Shown piece by piece: positions 1-6,804 of a DNA stretch of 9,957 nt. Both the position numbers and the translations under genes were made by a program. Source of the DNA: an uncultured Streptococcus sp. GTDB taxonomy: Bacteria; Bacillota; Bacilli; Lactobacillales; Streptococcaceae. Within the stretch, counting starts at the first letter, position 1. Each line of letters starts with the position of its first letter. The stretch covers positions 1 through 9,957 of the forward strand of contig NZ_CALHWC010000026.1 in NCBI RefSeq assembly GCF_938036805.1. Direction: 5' to 3'. The notes under the pieces were generated by a model. It worked only from the letters and a program-made list of their open reading frames with translations. It did not search any database and was not told where the DNA came from.

Positions 1-41
1 GCATGCTCACGACCGCCTGAACCAACAACTAAAAGCTTCAT
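1..41 (-). CDS. purD: Phosphoribosylamine-glycine ligase, N-terminal fragment (cut by window edge)
   Basis: Only the first 13 codons are present, starting at the ATG that ends at base 41. They read MKLLVVGSGGREH and the partial next codon fits Ala. This is the start of the GAR synthetase family, with the glycine-rich GSGGREHA motif of the N-terminal ATP-grasp enzyme domain. The enzyme joins phosphoribosylamine and glycine using ATP in purine synthesis. A GAGGTA Shine-Dalgarno sequence (bases 50-55) sits 8 bases before the ATG, which supports this start. The gene is divergent from the CHAP-domain gene at 415 and has its own promoter. Identification rests on a short but very characteristic N-terminus; the rest of the protein cannot be checked here. 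Confidence 0.85.
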   Translation of the reverse strand, partial: MKLLVVGSGGREH

Positions 42-70
42 AGCTAAGATACCTCTATGTTCATATCATA

Positions 71-122
71 GGTGCTTACGCACCAAGCTAACACATCACG
101 TAAAAATCATTGTATTTTTACG
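71..122 (-). other. Two hairpins in the purD 5' leader
   Basis: Within the predicted purD leader, bases 99-107 and 114-122 form a perfect 9-bp stem (CGTAAAAAT against ATTTTTACG) with a 6-nt loop. Bases 71-75 and 80-84 form a 5-bp GC-rich stem (GGTGC/GCACC) closed on the minus strand by a GTAA (GNRA-type) tetraloop. Neither is followed by a T-tract on the minus strand, so they do not look like terminators. The leader does not resemble a purine riboswitch. They may affect mRNA stability or translation. Confidence 0.35.
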
Positions 123-136
123 AATTATTTATCTAA

Positions 137-165
137 ATTATACCATAATCGTTCGTTTTGTTCTA
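137..165 (-). promoter_or_regulatory. purD promoter with extended -10
   Basis: On the minus strand a consensus -10 box TATAAT (137-142) is preceded by TGG, giving an extended TGnTATAAT. Seventeen bases upstream lies a poor -35, TAGAAC (160-165). A weak -35 with an extended -10 is common in streptococci. Transcription would start near base 130, leaving a leader of about 90 nt before the purD ATG. Confidence 0.6.
145..160 (-). promoter_or_regulatory. PurBox-like site in the purD promoter spacer
   Basis: The minus strand reads CAAAACGAACGATTAT, with a CGAAC core at 151-155. It matches the firmicute PurBox consensus AWWWCCGAACWWT at 10 of 13 positions. It lies between the -35 and -10, so a bound PurR would be expected to block RNA polymerase, as in Bacillus subtilis. 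In Lactococcus PurR activates from further upstream, so the sign of regulation is uncertain. A weaker CGAA-containing match lies at about 116-128. The region is AT-rich, so chance matches are easy; the gene context is the main support. Confidence 0.35.
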
Positions 166-414
166 TGATAAGCAAGAAAAGAAGAGAAATAATCTACTTT
201 TGTTAGGAATATCATCTCTGAAAAATAGAATTTACCTATATTCTTTTTGGTATTTTGACTATTTCTTCCCTTTTATTTCAAACATTAAAGATTTCATAAA
301 ACTAAAATAAATTAGAAACTCAAGTTCCAATATCTTTTAAAATTTTTCTTTTTTTATATTTTTTCCCGAATAATCTAAATGGAATCATCCAAATTACTTA
401 TTCAAAGGAGATTT
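166..414. other. AT-rich upstream region of the CHAP gene
   Basis: This stretch between the divergent purD promoter and the CHAP gene holds no credible coding region. It is very AT-rich, with runs of T and A from about 331 to 366. I could not find a convincing -35/-10 pair for the CHAP gene: TTGACT near 256 has no good -10 at 16-18 bases, and TATATT at 355-360 has no -35. No WalR-type direct repeat (TGTWAH-N5-TGTWAH) is visible here. The only clear signal is the Shine-Dalgarno sequence AAAGGAG at 404-410. Confidence 0.5.
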
Positions 415-2361
415 ATGAAAAAATATCAGAAGCTGTTTTTATTATCCGGAGCTGTCCTTGGGCTGTTTGCCAGTCATTCCACGGCTCAGGCTGTTGCATC
501 GACTGAAGCTGGAAACAAAGTCCTAGGCCCCACTGATCGCGCCAGCAATGTGACCGTCAATGTCACTGGAGATACGGCACAGATTCATTATGCCCGCTCC
601 AAGGCTCAGGTTCCCTATACCATTTCCCACGCAGTCTGGTCCGACGAAAATGGGCAGGATGATTTGAAATGGTACACTACGCCTCAGACACCCAGCACAG
701 CCATTGACCTTCGGAAGCACGCTGGCTACGGCACCTTCCATGTGCACACTTACATTAATATCAACGGGAAAATGATTGGCTTGAATGGCACTACCTTCAC
801 TGTTAATAAACCTGCTAGCAAGACAAGCGTCACAACATCTGGACAAATCGGCCGAATCAATTTTACGCGAAATAAAGACCAAGGGAACTCAAAAATTGTC
901 CATGCAGTTTGGTCTGATGAAAATGGTGGCGATGACCTTAATTGGTATGAAGCTGGGCAAGAGAGTACTGAATTTAACTTTTCTAAGCACAAAGGTTATG
1001 GAAAATATTTCGTAGATACTTATGAAAATAAAAATGGCAAAATGATTTACCAATCAGGTACCACTTTCCATCTCGAAAAGCCTAATCCGACCATTCAGAC
1101 AATCTTCCCTGAACCTGGCATTATGGAAATCCTTATCAAAAATCTTCCTGACACCATGTACAAGGTCACTGTGCCAACTTGGTCTGAAAACAAAGGTCAG
1201 GATGATTTGCAATGGTACGAGGCAAGTAAAAATTCTGATGGCAGTTACAGAGTAAGAGTAGAACTGAAGAAACACAATTACGATACAGGAACCTACCATA
1301 TCCATCTCTACGGTGAAAGCTATGTCAAGCCTGAATTTACAGGATTAGCAGGAACAACTGCTACGATAGATGTCGGAAAGCTGCCTTCCCCAGAAGAGCA
1401 AAAACCGCTTTTCTCTGTTGAAAATATCAATCCTGAGCAGGGAACCTATACTGTAAAAATCAGTGAGACTTCAACATCTAAGCCAATTCAGTCCGTTCGC
1501 GTTCCCATCTGGAGCACCCATAATCAAAGCAATATCAAATGGTATGAGGCAAGTAATAATGGAGATGGGACCTTTACTGCACAATTTAATATTCGCAACC
1601 ACCAAGCCTTATCTGGCAATTATATCAATCATATCTACGTCAAATATAAAGATGGCAGCGAACATAGCTATGCGACAGACAGCGTCACTCTCTCTGCTGA
1701 AAATATCAAAGCCAGGGTTTCTGTCAATAAAATATCTGCCTACAATTACGAAGTGACCGTGGCAGATGCTTTCGGGCCAGGAACGATTTCTCTACCAACT
1801 TGGTCAGAGGTCAATGGCCAGGATGACATCAAATGGTACACTGCTAACAAAGTGGGCGATGGCTTGTATAAATTTACCATCAATACGCAACAGCATGCTG
1901 GAAATGGACTCTTCCATACCCATGTTTACCGTAATCTCAATGGTCAGATGACTGGACTTACAGGCACCAGCTATCAGGTTCAAAAACCAACTACGCCTGA
2001 GCCAACCCTCTACACCCCTGATTATGCGGGAGCCTCCTCTTATCCTCATGGTCAGTGTACTTGGGGAGCAAAAGTATTGGCTCCTTGGGCTGGTCCTTAC
2101 TGGGGCAACGGTGGCCAATGGGCAGCTAGCGCACGCGCAGCTGGTTTCCGAACAGGAAGCACACCACAAGTCGGAGCCATCATCTGCTGGACCGATGGTG
2201 GTTATGGGCATGTCGGTGTTGTCACCCATGTCGAATCCAACACCCGCATCCAAATCAAAGAATCCAACTATGCAGGCAAACAGTACATTGGCAATTTCCG
2301 TGGCTGGTTCAATCCTTACGCCGCCGGTCAAGGAGCTGTTAGCTATATCTATCCAAAATAA
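415..2361 (+). CDS. Secreted GBS Bsp-like repeat protein with C-terminal CHAP domain (putative peptidoglycan hydrolase)
   Basis: The product is 648 residues, probably exported by Sec and acting on the cell wall. I start it at the ATG at 415, which follows AAAGGAG by 4 bases; the in-frame ATG at 379 has no ribosome site and would bury the signal peptide. Residues 1-26 are a signal peptide (MKKYQK, hydrophobic core, AQA cleavage site). Residues about 45-522 hold five repeats of 85-95 residues of the GBS Bsp-like family, each with a WSxxNGQDDLxWY-type motif (the fourth is degenerate). Residues about 535-648 are a CHAP domain with the expected catalytic Cys548 (GQCTWG), His599 (YGHVGVV) and a polar residue in the ESNY motif (Glu616 or Asn618). 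CHAP enzymes act as amidases or endopeptidases on peptidoglycan; the exact bond is not readable here. There is no LPXTG, LysM or choline-binding repeat, so any wall attachment probably comes from the Bsp repeats. The CHAP domain is very close to that of PcsB in this window. Confidence 0.88.
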   Translation: MKKYQKLFLLSGAVLGLFASHSTAQAVASTEAGNKVLGPTDRASNVTVNVTGDTAQIHYARSKAQVPYTISHAVWSDENGQDDLKWYTTPQTPSTAIDLRKHAGYGTFHVHTYININGKMIGLNGTTFTVNKPASKTSVTTSGQIGRINFTRNKDQGNSKIVHAVWSDENGGDDLNWYEAGQESTEFNFSKHKGYGKYFVDTYENKNGKMIYQSGTTFHLEKPNPTIQTIFPEPGIMEILIKNLPDTMYKVTVPTWSENKGQDDLQWYEASKNSDGSYRVRVELKKHNYDTGTYHIHLYGESYVKPEFTGLAGTTATIDVGKLPSPEEQKPLFSVENINPEQGTYTVKISETSTSKPIQSVRVPIWSTHNQSNIKWYEASNNGDGTFTAQFNIRNHQALSGNYINHIYVKYKDGSEHSYATDSVTLSAENIKARVSVNKISAYNYEVTVADAFGPGTISLPTWSEVNGQDDIKWYTANKVGDGLYKFTINTQQHAGNGLFHTHVYRNLNGQMTGLTGTSYQVQKPTTPEPTLYTPDYAGASSYPHGQCTWGAKVLAPWAGPYWGNGGQWAASARAAGFRTGSTPQVGAIICWTDGGYGHVGVVTHVESNTRIQIKESNYAGKQYIGNFRGWFNPYAAGQGAVSYIYPK

Positions 2362-2370
2362 ATCTACTAA

Positions 2371-2399
2371 AAAAACCTTGGTTTTATCCCAAGGTTTTT
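2371..2399. terminator. Bidirectional terminator between the CHAP gene and acpP
   Basis: AAAAACCTTGG (2371-2381) pairs with CCAAGGTTTTT (2389-2399), an 11-bp stem with a 7-nt loop. The T-run on the right serves the plus-strand CHAP gene, which stops at 2361. The A-run on the left is the T-run for the minus-strand acpP operon, whose last codon ends at 2425. It is placed where two converging transcription units meet. Confidence 0.85.
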
Positions 2400-2424
2400 C
2401 TCTGTTCAAATCGAAGTCACTTTC

Positions 2425-2667
2425 TTACTTCGCTAGTTTCTTTTCCAAATACGCGACAATATCTGCGACATTTTCAAAGCGATCAACATCCTCATCTGAA
2501 ATTTCAATCGCAAACTCATCCTCCAAGGTCAGGATGAATTCCATTAAGTCAACAGAATCAGCGCCTAAATCATCTTTTAAGCCCAAAGTTGGCTGGACAA
2601 CAAAGTCCTTTCCTTGACGTTCTTGGATAATTTCTGTTACTTTTTGAAAAATTTGTTCTTGATTCAT
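2425..2667 (-). CDS. acpP: Acyl carrier protein
   Basis: An 80-residue acidic protein of normal ACP length. It carries fatty acyl chains as thioesters on a 4'-phosphopantetheine arm in the cytoplasm. The attachment site is Ser38 in GADSVDLMEF, with Val in place of the usual Leu of the DSL motif. The surrounding LGADS and acidic helix II (LEDEFAIEISDED) are typical. Its ATG overlaps the plsX stop in an ATGA (2664-2667), and a strong GGTGGAG Shine-Dalgarno lies just upstream within plsX. PlsX makes acyl-phosphate from acyl-ACP, so the pairing makes functional sense. Streptococci usually have a second ACP in the fab cluster; the plsX-linked copy is the one seen here. It is the last gene of the araT-recO-plsX-acpP unit. 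Confidence 0.92.
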   Translation of the reverse strand: MNQEQIFQKVTEIIQERQGKDFVVQPTLGLKDDLGADSVDLMEFILTLEDEFAIEISDEDVDRFENVADIVAYLEKKLAK

Positions 2668-3668
2668 TCTGTCTCCACCTCTTTTGAAAATTCCACCACA
2701 GATTTTCCGACAACATCTGTCTCCAGCATGGTTCGGATCTGACGAATGGTGCTATATACGGCCTTAGCATCACTTGAACCGTGTGTCTTGACCACTGGCG
2801 CCTTAAGACCAAAGAGAACGGCCCCACCGGCACTGGAATAGTCCAGACTCTTGCGCATTTCCTGTAGGCTGTCTTTGAGCAACAAAGCTCCTAGCTTAGC
2901 CTTGAGACCACCACCTAGCACAGCCTTTTTGAGCTGACCTAGGATGCTAATAGCCGTTCCTTCGATAGACTTGAGTACGGCATTTCCCGTAAAGCCATCT
3001 GCTACGACAACATCTGCCACTCCATCCATAAGATCACGTGCCTCCACATTGCCGATGAAGTTCAGCTTGTCATCCGCCGCCAGCAAGGCATAGGTTTCCT
3101 TACGCAGAGGATCTCCCTTGCTGGCTTCAGTGCCATTATTGAGCAAACCAACCCGTGGCCGCTTAATGCCACGAACATTTTCCGCATAAAAAGAACCTAG
3201 AATAGCATATTGGTGCAGATGGTGAGGGGTATTTTCAGCATTTGCCCCCAGATCCAGCATATCAAAACCTCGGCCATCTCCCGTCGGTAAAGTGGACAAG
3301 AGTCCTGGTCGGTCAATATTTTTGATCCGTCCCACGATAAAGAAACCCGCCGCCAAAAGCGCCCCTGTGTTACCAGCAGACAGGACTGCATCTGCTTCTC
3401 CATCTTTGACTGCCTTGGCTGCCAGAACCATGCTGGCCTGCTTCTTCTTACGAATAGCTTTGGTCGGCTCATCATCCGAGTCAATCTTTTCATCCGTATG
3501 AACGATGCTGACGCGCTCTGTCGCTGTCAACAGAGGTTTAATCTTGGCCTCATCCCCATAGAGAACAATCTCAATATCCGAGAAGTCTCTCAGAGCCTGA
3601 TTGGCACCTTCGACTAAAGCCTGAGGGGCATTGTCTCCTCCCATGGCATCAATAGCTATTTTTTTCAT
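2664..3668 (-). CDS. plsX: Phosphate acyltransferase PlsX (acyl-ACP:phosphate transacylase)
   Basis: PlsX converts acyl-ACP and phosphate to acyl-phosphate, the donor that PlsY uses to start phospholipid synthesis; it is a peripheral membrane enzyme. The product is 334 residues, the usual length. I start at the ATG ending at 3668 (MKKIAIDAMGGDNAP), which has GAGGA 8 bases upstream. An in-frame ATG five codons earlier lacks a ribosome site. The N-terminal AIDAMGGDNAP motif is diagnostic of the family. Other typical segments are SAGNTGALLA, the LDLGAN region and the VADGFTGNAVLKSIEGT segment. The start lies inside recO (20-base overlap) and the stop overlaps acpP by 4 bases, so translation is probably coupled. 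Confidence 0.96.
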   Translation of the reverse strand: MKKIAIDAMGGDNAPQALVEGANQALRDFSDIEIVLYGDEAKIKPLLTATERVSIVHTDEKIDSDDEPTKAIRKKKQASMVLAAKAVKDGEADAVLSAGNTGALLAAGFFIVGRIKNIDRPGLLSTLPTGDGRGFDMLDLGANAENTPHHLHQYAILGSFYAENVRGIKRPRVGLLNNGTEASKGDPLRKETYALLAADDKLNFIGNVEARDLMDGVADVVVADGFTGNAVLKSIEGTAISILGQLKKAVLGGGLKAKLGALLLKDSLQEMRKSLDYSSAGGAVLFGLKAPVVKTHGSSDAKAVYSTIRQIRTMLETDVVGKSVVEFSKEVETE

Positions 3669-4446
3669 GCTGTTCTTCCTCATGTTTGTCTTGTAAAATA
3701 CTGCCCCAGTCGCCCAGAGAGTCGATAAATTTCTTTGATTTGAGATGAATGCCTACGTATTCATCATAGAGTTGATCCATAAAATCCCTGATCTGTCGCT
3801 TGATTTCCGGCTTGAGCGAAATTGTCTCCAGCTCACTAAACTGAACCGCCTGAAACTGATTGAGTAAAAAAGGAATATTGGGATTAAGATGACTGCGATG
3901 AGCATCCTTGTGATAATGCTCTGGACAGAGCACCCCGCCATATTGAAAGGAAAAATCAAAAGGCAAACCTGTCCGATGACAAAAAACACAGTCATGGAAA
4001 TTCAGAGAAACGCCAAAGCGAGATAAAATCTGAATTTCAAAGATATTTGTCAAAACCTCATAATCCAGCCCTTGATTCATCAAATCCAGTGTCTTTTGCA
4101 GGAAGGCAAAGAGGGCTGGATCTGGCTGATTGTCCTGAATACTAGCATCTGCTAGGGCTGCCACATAGCTAGCATAGGCCATGACAAAGAGATCGCCCTT
4201 GATTTGCCCGTAACTTTCCACAGCTTGATAATCTTCGATATAGCTGAGCCCGTCATCATTGATTTTCATCAAGAGTTCTGCCGCAGTTAGAGGCTGGATG
4301 ACTGGTGCCAGCTTGGATTTTCCCGCATGTTTCACGAAAAACATTCGCTTGCCAGCCTGTTCCGTAAAGATCTTGACCAGCTTATCATCTTCCCGGAAAT
4401 TTCGATTATAGAGAATCAAACTCTTGCTCGTTAACGGTCTAAGCAT
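3649..4446 (-). CDS. recO: DNA repair protein RecO
   Basis: RecO works with RecR and RecF to load RecA on SSB-coated single-stranded DNA and to anneal strands. The product is 265 residues, close to the family norm of about 250. It has an N-terminal OB-fold region (LILYNRNFREDDKLVKIFT, residues about 9-27), a helical middle, and a zinc-site-like motif: CVFC near the middle, followed by a CPEH segment further on. The C-terminus is charged (KHEEEQHEKNSY). The ATG lies inside the end of araT (8-base overlap, 4439-4446) and the end runs 20 bases into plsX. A GGAAG about 4 bases before the ATG is the nearest Shine-Dalgarno, with AAGGAG further back. No separate promoter is evident. Confidence 0.94.
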   Translation of the reverse strand: MLRPLTSKSLILYNRNFREDDKLVKIFTEQAGKRMFFVKHAGKSKLAPVIQPLTAAELLMKINDDGLSYIEDYQAVESYGQIKGDLFVMAYASYVAALADASIQDNQPDPALFAFLQKTLDLMNQGLDYEVLTNIFEIQILSRFGVSLNFHDCVFCHRTGLPFDFSFQYGGVLCPEHYHKDAHRSHLNPNIPFLLNQFQAVQFSELETISLKPEIKRQIRDFMDQLYDEYVGIHLKSKKFIDSLGDWGSILQDKHEEEQHEKNSY

Positions 4447-5611
4447 GGTCTTCCATGTACTCCTTGAGCCGTTTCAGAGCTTCCTTGATGGTTTCCATGC
4501 TAGCTGCATAAGACAGGCGGATATAGCCTTCTCCGTACTGGCCAAAGGCCGCTCCTGGGATAAAGGCCACAGCCTTCTTCTCAGCAAAATCCCGCAAAAA
4601 AGCAAAAGAATCTTGATTGTAGCCTGCTGGAATTTTGGCAAAAATATAGAAAGCGCCATCTGGCTTGATAATCTGATAGCCCAGCTCTGTCATCTTTTCG
4701 ATAATGTAATCCCGCCGCTGGATGTATTCCGTCTTCATGGGTTGGGCATCATCCTTACCAGCCGTCAAGGCCTCAATAGCTGCATATTGAGCCATAGTGT
4801 TGGCTGCCGTCACCAGATACTGATGGCTCTTGATCAATTGAGCCGTAAAAGCAGCAGGAGCAAAGATAAAGCCTAGTCGCCAGCCCGTCATAGCATGAGA
4901 CTTGGACAAGCCATTGATCACGATGGTCTGCTCAGGCAAATATTCCGCCAGAGAAACGTGTCCTTGCTCCGTATAAGTCAACTCAGAGTATACCTCATCA
5001 CAAACGACAAATAATTCATACTTACTCAATACTGCTGCCAAAGCCTCAATCTGCGCCCGCGAATAGGTCACGCCAGTCGGATTGGCCGGATAGTTGAGAA
5101 TAACCGCCTTGAGCTTGTCACCCTGCTCCAAGATAGCCTGCTCTAGCATTTCAGGAGTCAAGACAAAGTCATTTTCTGTAGTATCAATCTCGACAATCTC
5201 TGCCCCGACCAAATTGACAATCGGCTCATAACCTGGATAAGCCGGCGCTGGCAGCAAGACCTTGTCGCCCTCCTCCAGAATAGCCGTCAGAGTCGCAGAC
5301 AGGGCCTCAGTTGCCCCAATAGTGACTAAGACTTCATCTTCTGGACGATAGTTCAGATTGTACTTCTCCTTGACAAAATCAGTAGCAGCCTGCCGCAGCT
5401 CCAAAAGCCCGCTCATCCCTGTATAGTGGCTCTGATTGGCATCAATAGCTGCCTTGGCCGCCTCCTTGATATGATCCGGTGTCGGAAAGTCTGGCTCGCC
5501 CAAGGTCAGCCGCAAAACACCTGGAATCGTAGAAATAGACTGGTCAAACTGACGAATCAGAGACACTTCAATTTTATCTAAATTCTTATTAAACTTCTTA
5601 GTCAAATCCAT
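4439..5611 (-). CDS. araT: PLP-dependent aminotransferase, class I (aromatic amino acid aminotransferase type)
   Basis: A 390-residue fold-type I aminotransferase that moves an amino group between amino acids and 2-oxo acids in the cytoplasm. Visible features are the N-terminal LTLGEPDFPTP, the NYPANPTG motif with Asn177, Asp205 in CDEVYSEL (pyridine nitrogen), the PLP lysine Lys237 in NGLSKSHAMTGWRLG, and Arg365 in YIRLSYA, which binds the substrate carboxylate. The position before recO and after prs is that of the streptococcal/lactococcal AraT (aromatic) enzyme; substrate choice cannot be proved from the sequence and an aspartate or alanine preference is possible. The ATG has GGAGG 4 bases upstream and is the first gene of a four-gene operon. 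Confidence 0.9.
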   Translation of the reverse strand: MDLTKKFNKNLDKIEVSLIRQFDQSISTIPGVLRLTLGEPDFPTPDHIKEAAKAAIDANQSHYTGMSGLLELRQAATDFVKEKYNLNYRPEDEVLVTIGATEALSATLTAILEEGDKVLLPAPAYPGYEPIVNLVGAEIVEIDTTENDFVLTPEMLEQAILEQGDKLKAVILNYPANPTGVTYSRAQIEALAAVLSKYELFVVCDEVYSELTYTEQGHVSLAEYLPEQTIVINGLSKSHAMTGWRLGFIFAPAAFTAQLIKSHQYLVTAANTMAQYAAIEALTAGKDDAQPMKTEYIQRRDYIIEKMTELGYQIIKPDGAFYIFAKIPAGYNQDSFAFLRDFAEKKAVAFIPGAAFGQYGEGYIRLSYAASMETIKEALKRLKEYMEDHA

Positions 5612-5638
5612 AGTCGCCTCCGATAATCTAATAGAACT

Positions 5639-5667
5639 ATTATACTATAAATGCAGTACTACAGCAA
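5639..5667 (-). promoter_or_regulatory. Promoter of the araT-recO-plsX-acpP operon
   Basis: On the minus strand, -35 TTGCTG (5662-5667), a 17-base spacer, and a perfect -10 TATAAT (5639-5644). Transcription would start near 5632, giving a leader of about 20 nt with the Shine-Dalgarno GGAGGC at 5616-5621. No other promoter is visible inside the four overlapping genes. Confidence 0.75.
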
Positions 5668-5693
5668 AATTTTATTACAAATAGGAATAAGAA

Positions 5694-5720
5694 AGAGATT
5701 TAGCAAGTTGCTAAATCTCT
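5694..5720 (-). terminator. prs terminator
   Basis: AGAGATTTAGCAA (5694-5706) and TTGCTAAATCTCT (5708-5720) form a perfect 13-base inverted repeat around one central base. It begins 16 bases past the prs stop. On the minus strand it is followed by TTCTTATTCC, a modest T-rich tail. It separates prs from the araT promoter. Confidence 0.75.
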
Positions 5721-5735
5721 AATACTCCACAATCC

Positions 5736-6701
5736 TTATATATTATGTCTTTCAAAAAGGGGTGAAAGTGGACGTTTTTCATGGATTCGAACGATGGCTT
5801 CTGCCAAGAGATGAGCGATAGAAATCTGCTCAATCTTATCGATTAATCTGTCCTCTGAAAGGTATATAGTATCTAAAACCACTAGTTTTTTGATAGCGGA
5901 TTTCTGGATATTTTCCATAGCTGGTCCTGACAAGACTGGGTGAGTACAGCTCGCATAGACTTCCACAGCACCGGACGCTGCCAAAGCATCTGCCGCATGA
6001 CAAATAGTCCCCGCCGTATCAATCATATCATCTATCAGAATACAGGTCTTACCTTCCACCTTACCAATGATATTCATGACTTCACTGGTATTCATCTTGT
6101 CAACGCTGCGACGTTTGTCGATAATTGCAATTGAAGTCTTGAGAAATTCTGCCAACTTACGAGCGCGGCTGACACCACCGTGGTCTGGACTGACTACCAC
6201 ATAATCGCTACCCACCATGCCCCGACGCTCAAAATAATCAGCAATCAAAGGCGCTCCCATCAAATGGTCGACAGGAATGTCAAAGAAACCTTGGATCTGA
6301 GCAGCATGCAAATCAATGGTCAATAGGCGATCTACCCCAGCAATCTCCATTAGATTAGCCACTAATTTAGATGTAATTGGCTCACGAGCACGAGCTTTTC
6401 GGTCCTGTCTAGCATAGCCATAGTAAGGCATCACTACATTGATAGACTCCGCACTAGCCCGCTTCAAGGCATCCACCATGATCAAAATCTCCATTAGATT
6501 GTCATTGACAGGTGAGCTAGTCGACTGCAAGATAAAAACGTGCTTACCACGGATCGATTCTTCGATGTTTACTTGAATTTCCCCGTCAGAAAATTGACGA
6601 ACCGTTGATTTTCCAAGCGGCATCCCAATCTCCTTTGCAACACGCTGCGCTAATTCTTGATTAGAAGAAAGAGCAAAGAGCTTTAAATCAGAAAAAGACA
6701 T
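5736..6701 (-). CDS. prs: Ribose-phosphate pyrophosphokinase (PRPP synthetase)
   Basis: Makes PRPP from ribose 5-phosphate and ATP, feeding purine, pyrimidine, NAD, histidine and tryptophan synthesis. The 321-residue length is typical of class I enzymes. Visible motifs are FSDGEIQVNI near residue 37, the ATP-binding loop RQDRKARAREPITSK (98-112), the catalytic His132 region (TIDLHAAQIQGFF), the catalytic flexible loop KRRSVDKM (197-203) and the PRPP-binding LIDDMIDTAGT (222-232, with Asp224 and Asp225). GGAGG lies about 5 bases upstream of the ATG. It has its own promoter and terminator, so it is probably a single-gene transcript. Streptococci often carry a second prs paralogue elsewhere. Confidence 0.97.
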   Translation of the reverse strand: MSFSDLKLFALSSNQELAQRVAKEIGMPLGKSTVRQFSDGEIQVNIEESIRGKHVFILQSTSSPVNDNLMEILIMVDALKRASAESINVVMPYYGYARQDRKARAREPITSKLVANLMEIAGVDRLLTIDLHAAQIQGFFDIPVDHLMGAPLIADYFERRGMVGSDYVVVSPDHGGVSRARKLAEFLKTSIAIIDKRRSVDKMNTSEVMNIIGKVEGKTCILIDDMIDTAGTICHAADALAASGAVEVYASCTHPVLSGPAMENIQKSAIKKLVVLDTIYLSEDRLIDKIEQISIAHLLAEAIVRIHEKRPLSPLFERHNI

Positions 6702-6761
6702 GATTCCCTCCAGATTCTAAATCGTCTTTTATTGTAACCAATTACATTTTTCCTACCTACC

Positions 6762-6790
6762 ATTGTAACGCTTTTCCAGCAATTTTTCAA
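6762..6790 (-). promoter_or_regulatory. prs promoter
   Basis: On the minus strand, -35 TTGAAA (6785-6790), a 17-base spacer, and -10 TACAAT (6762-6767). The start point would be near 6755, leaving a leader of about 55 nt. The -35 lies about 15 bases past the edge of the 6805-6977 repeat element. The leader carries a second copy of the -10 octamer and a TGTAA-N4-TTACA inverted repeat (6733-6746). Confidence 0.7.
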
Positions 6791-6804
6791 TAAAAAATAA
6801 AAGA

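Noticed and set aside
42..136. Purine or other known riboswitch in the purD leader
   Set aside because: The two hairpins do not form the three-way junction or conserved loop bases of a purine riboswitch, and no terminator follows.
379..414. Upstream ATG for the CHAP gene adding 12 residues
   Set aside because: It has no ribosome site and would place charged residues ahead of the signal peptide; the ATG at 415 follows AAAGGAG.
549..1980. Tandem repeats of the Bsp region as a CRISPR-like or DNA satellite array
   Set aside because: The repeats are protein-domain repeats of about 270-300 bases with diverged DNA, in frame throughout; no short direct repeats with spacers occur.
1804..2409. A 201-codon minus-strand open frame opposite the end of the CHAP gene
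   Set aside because: It is antisense to the CHAP domain, runs through the terminator hairpin, has no ribosome site and resembles no protein family.
2412..2432. Small CGAAGT/ACTTCG hairpin at the acpP stop codon
   Set aside because: Only 6 bp, partly inside the coding region, and without its own T-run; the adjacent 2371-2399 hairpin explains termination.
2024..2617. A 197-codon plus-strand frame overlapping the CHAP domain and acpP
   Set aside because: It is a shifted frame of the CHAP domain that then crosses the terminator and reads antisense to acpP; low-complexity Ser-rich end.
4424..4876. A 150-codon plus-strand frame antisense to araT
   Set aside because: The opposite strand encodes an unmistakable aminotransferase, and this frame has no Shine-Dalgarno sequence or recognisable motif.
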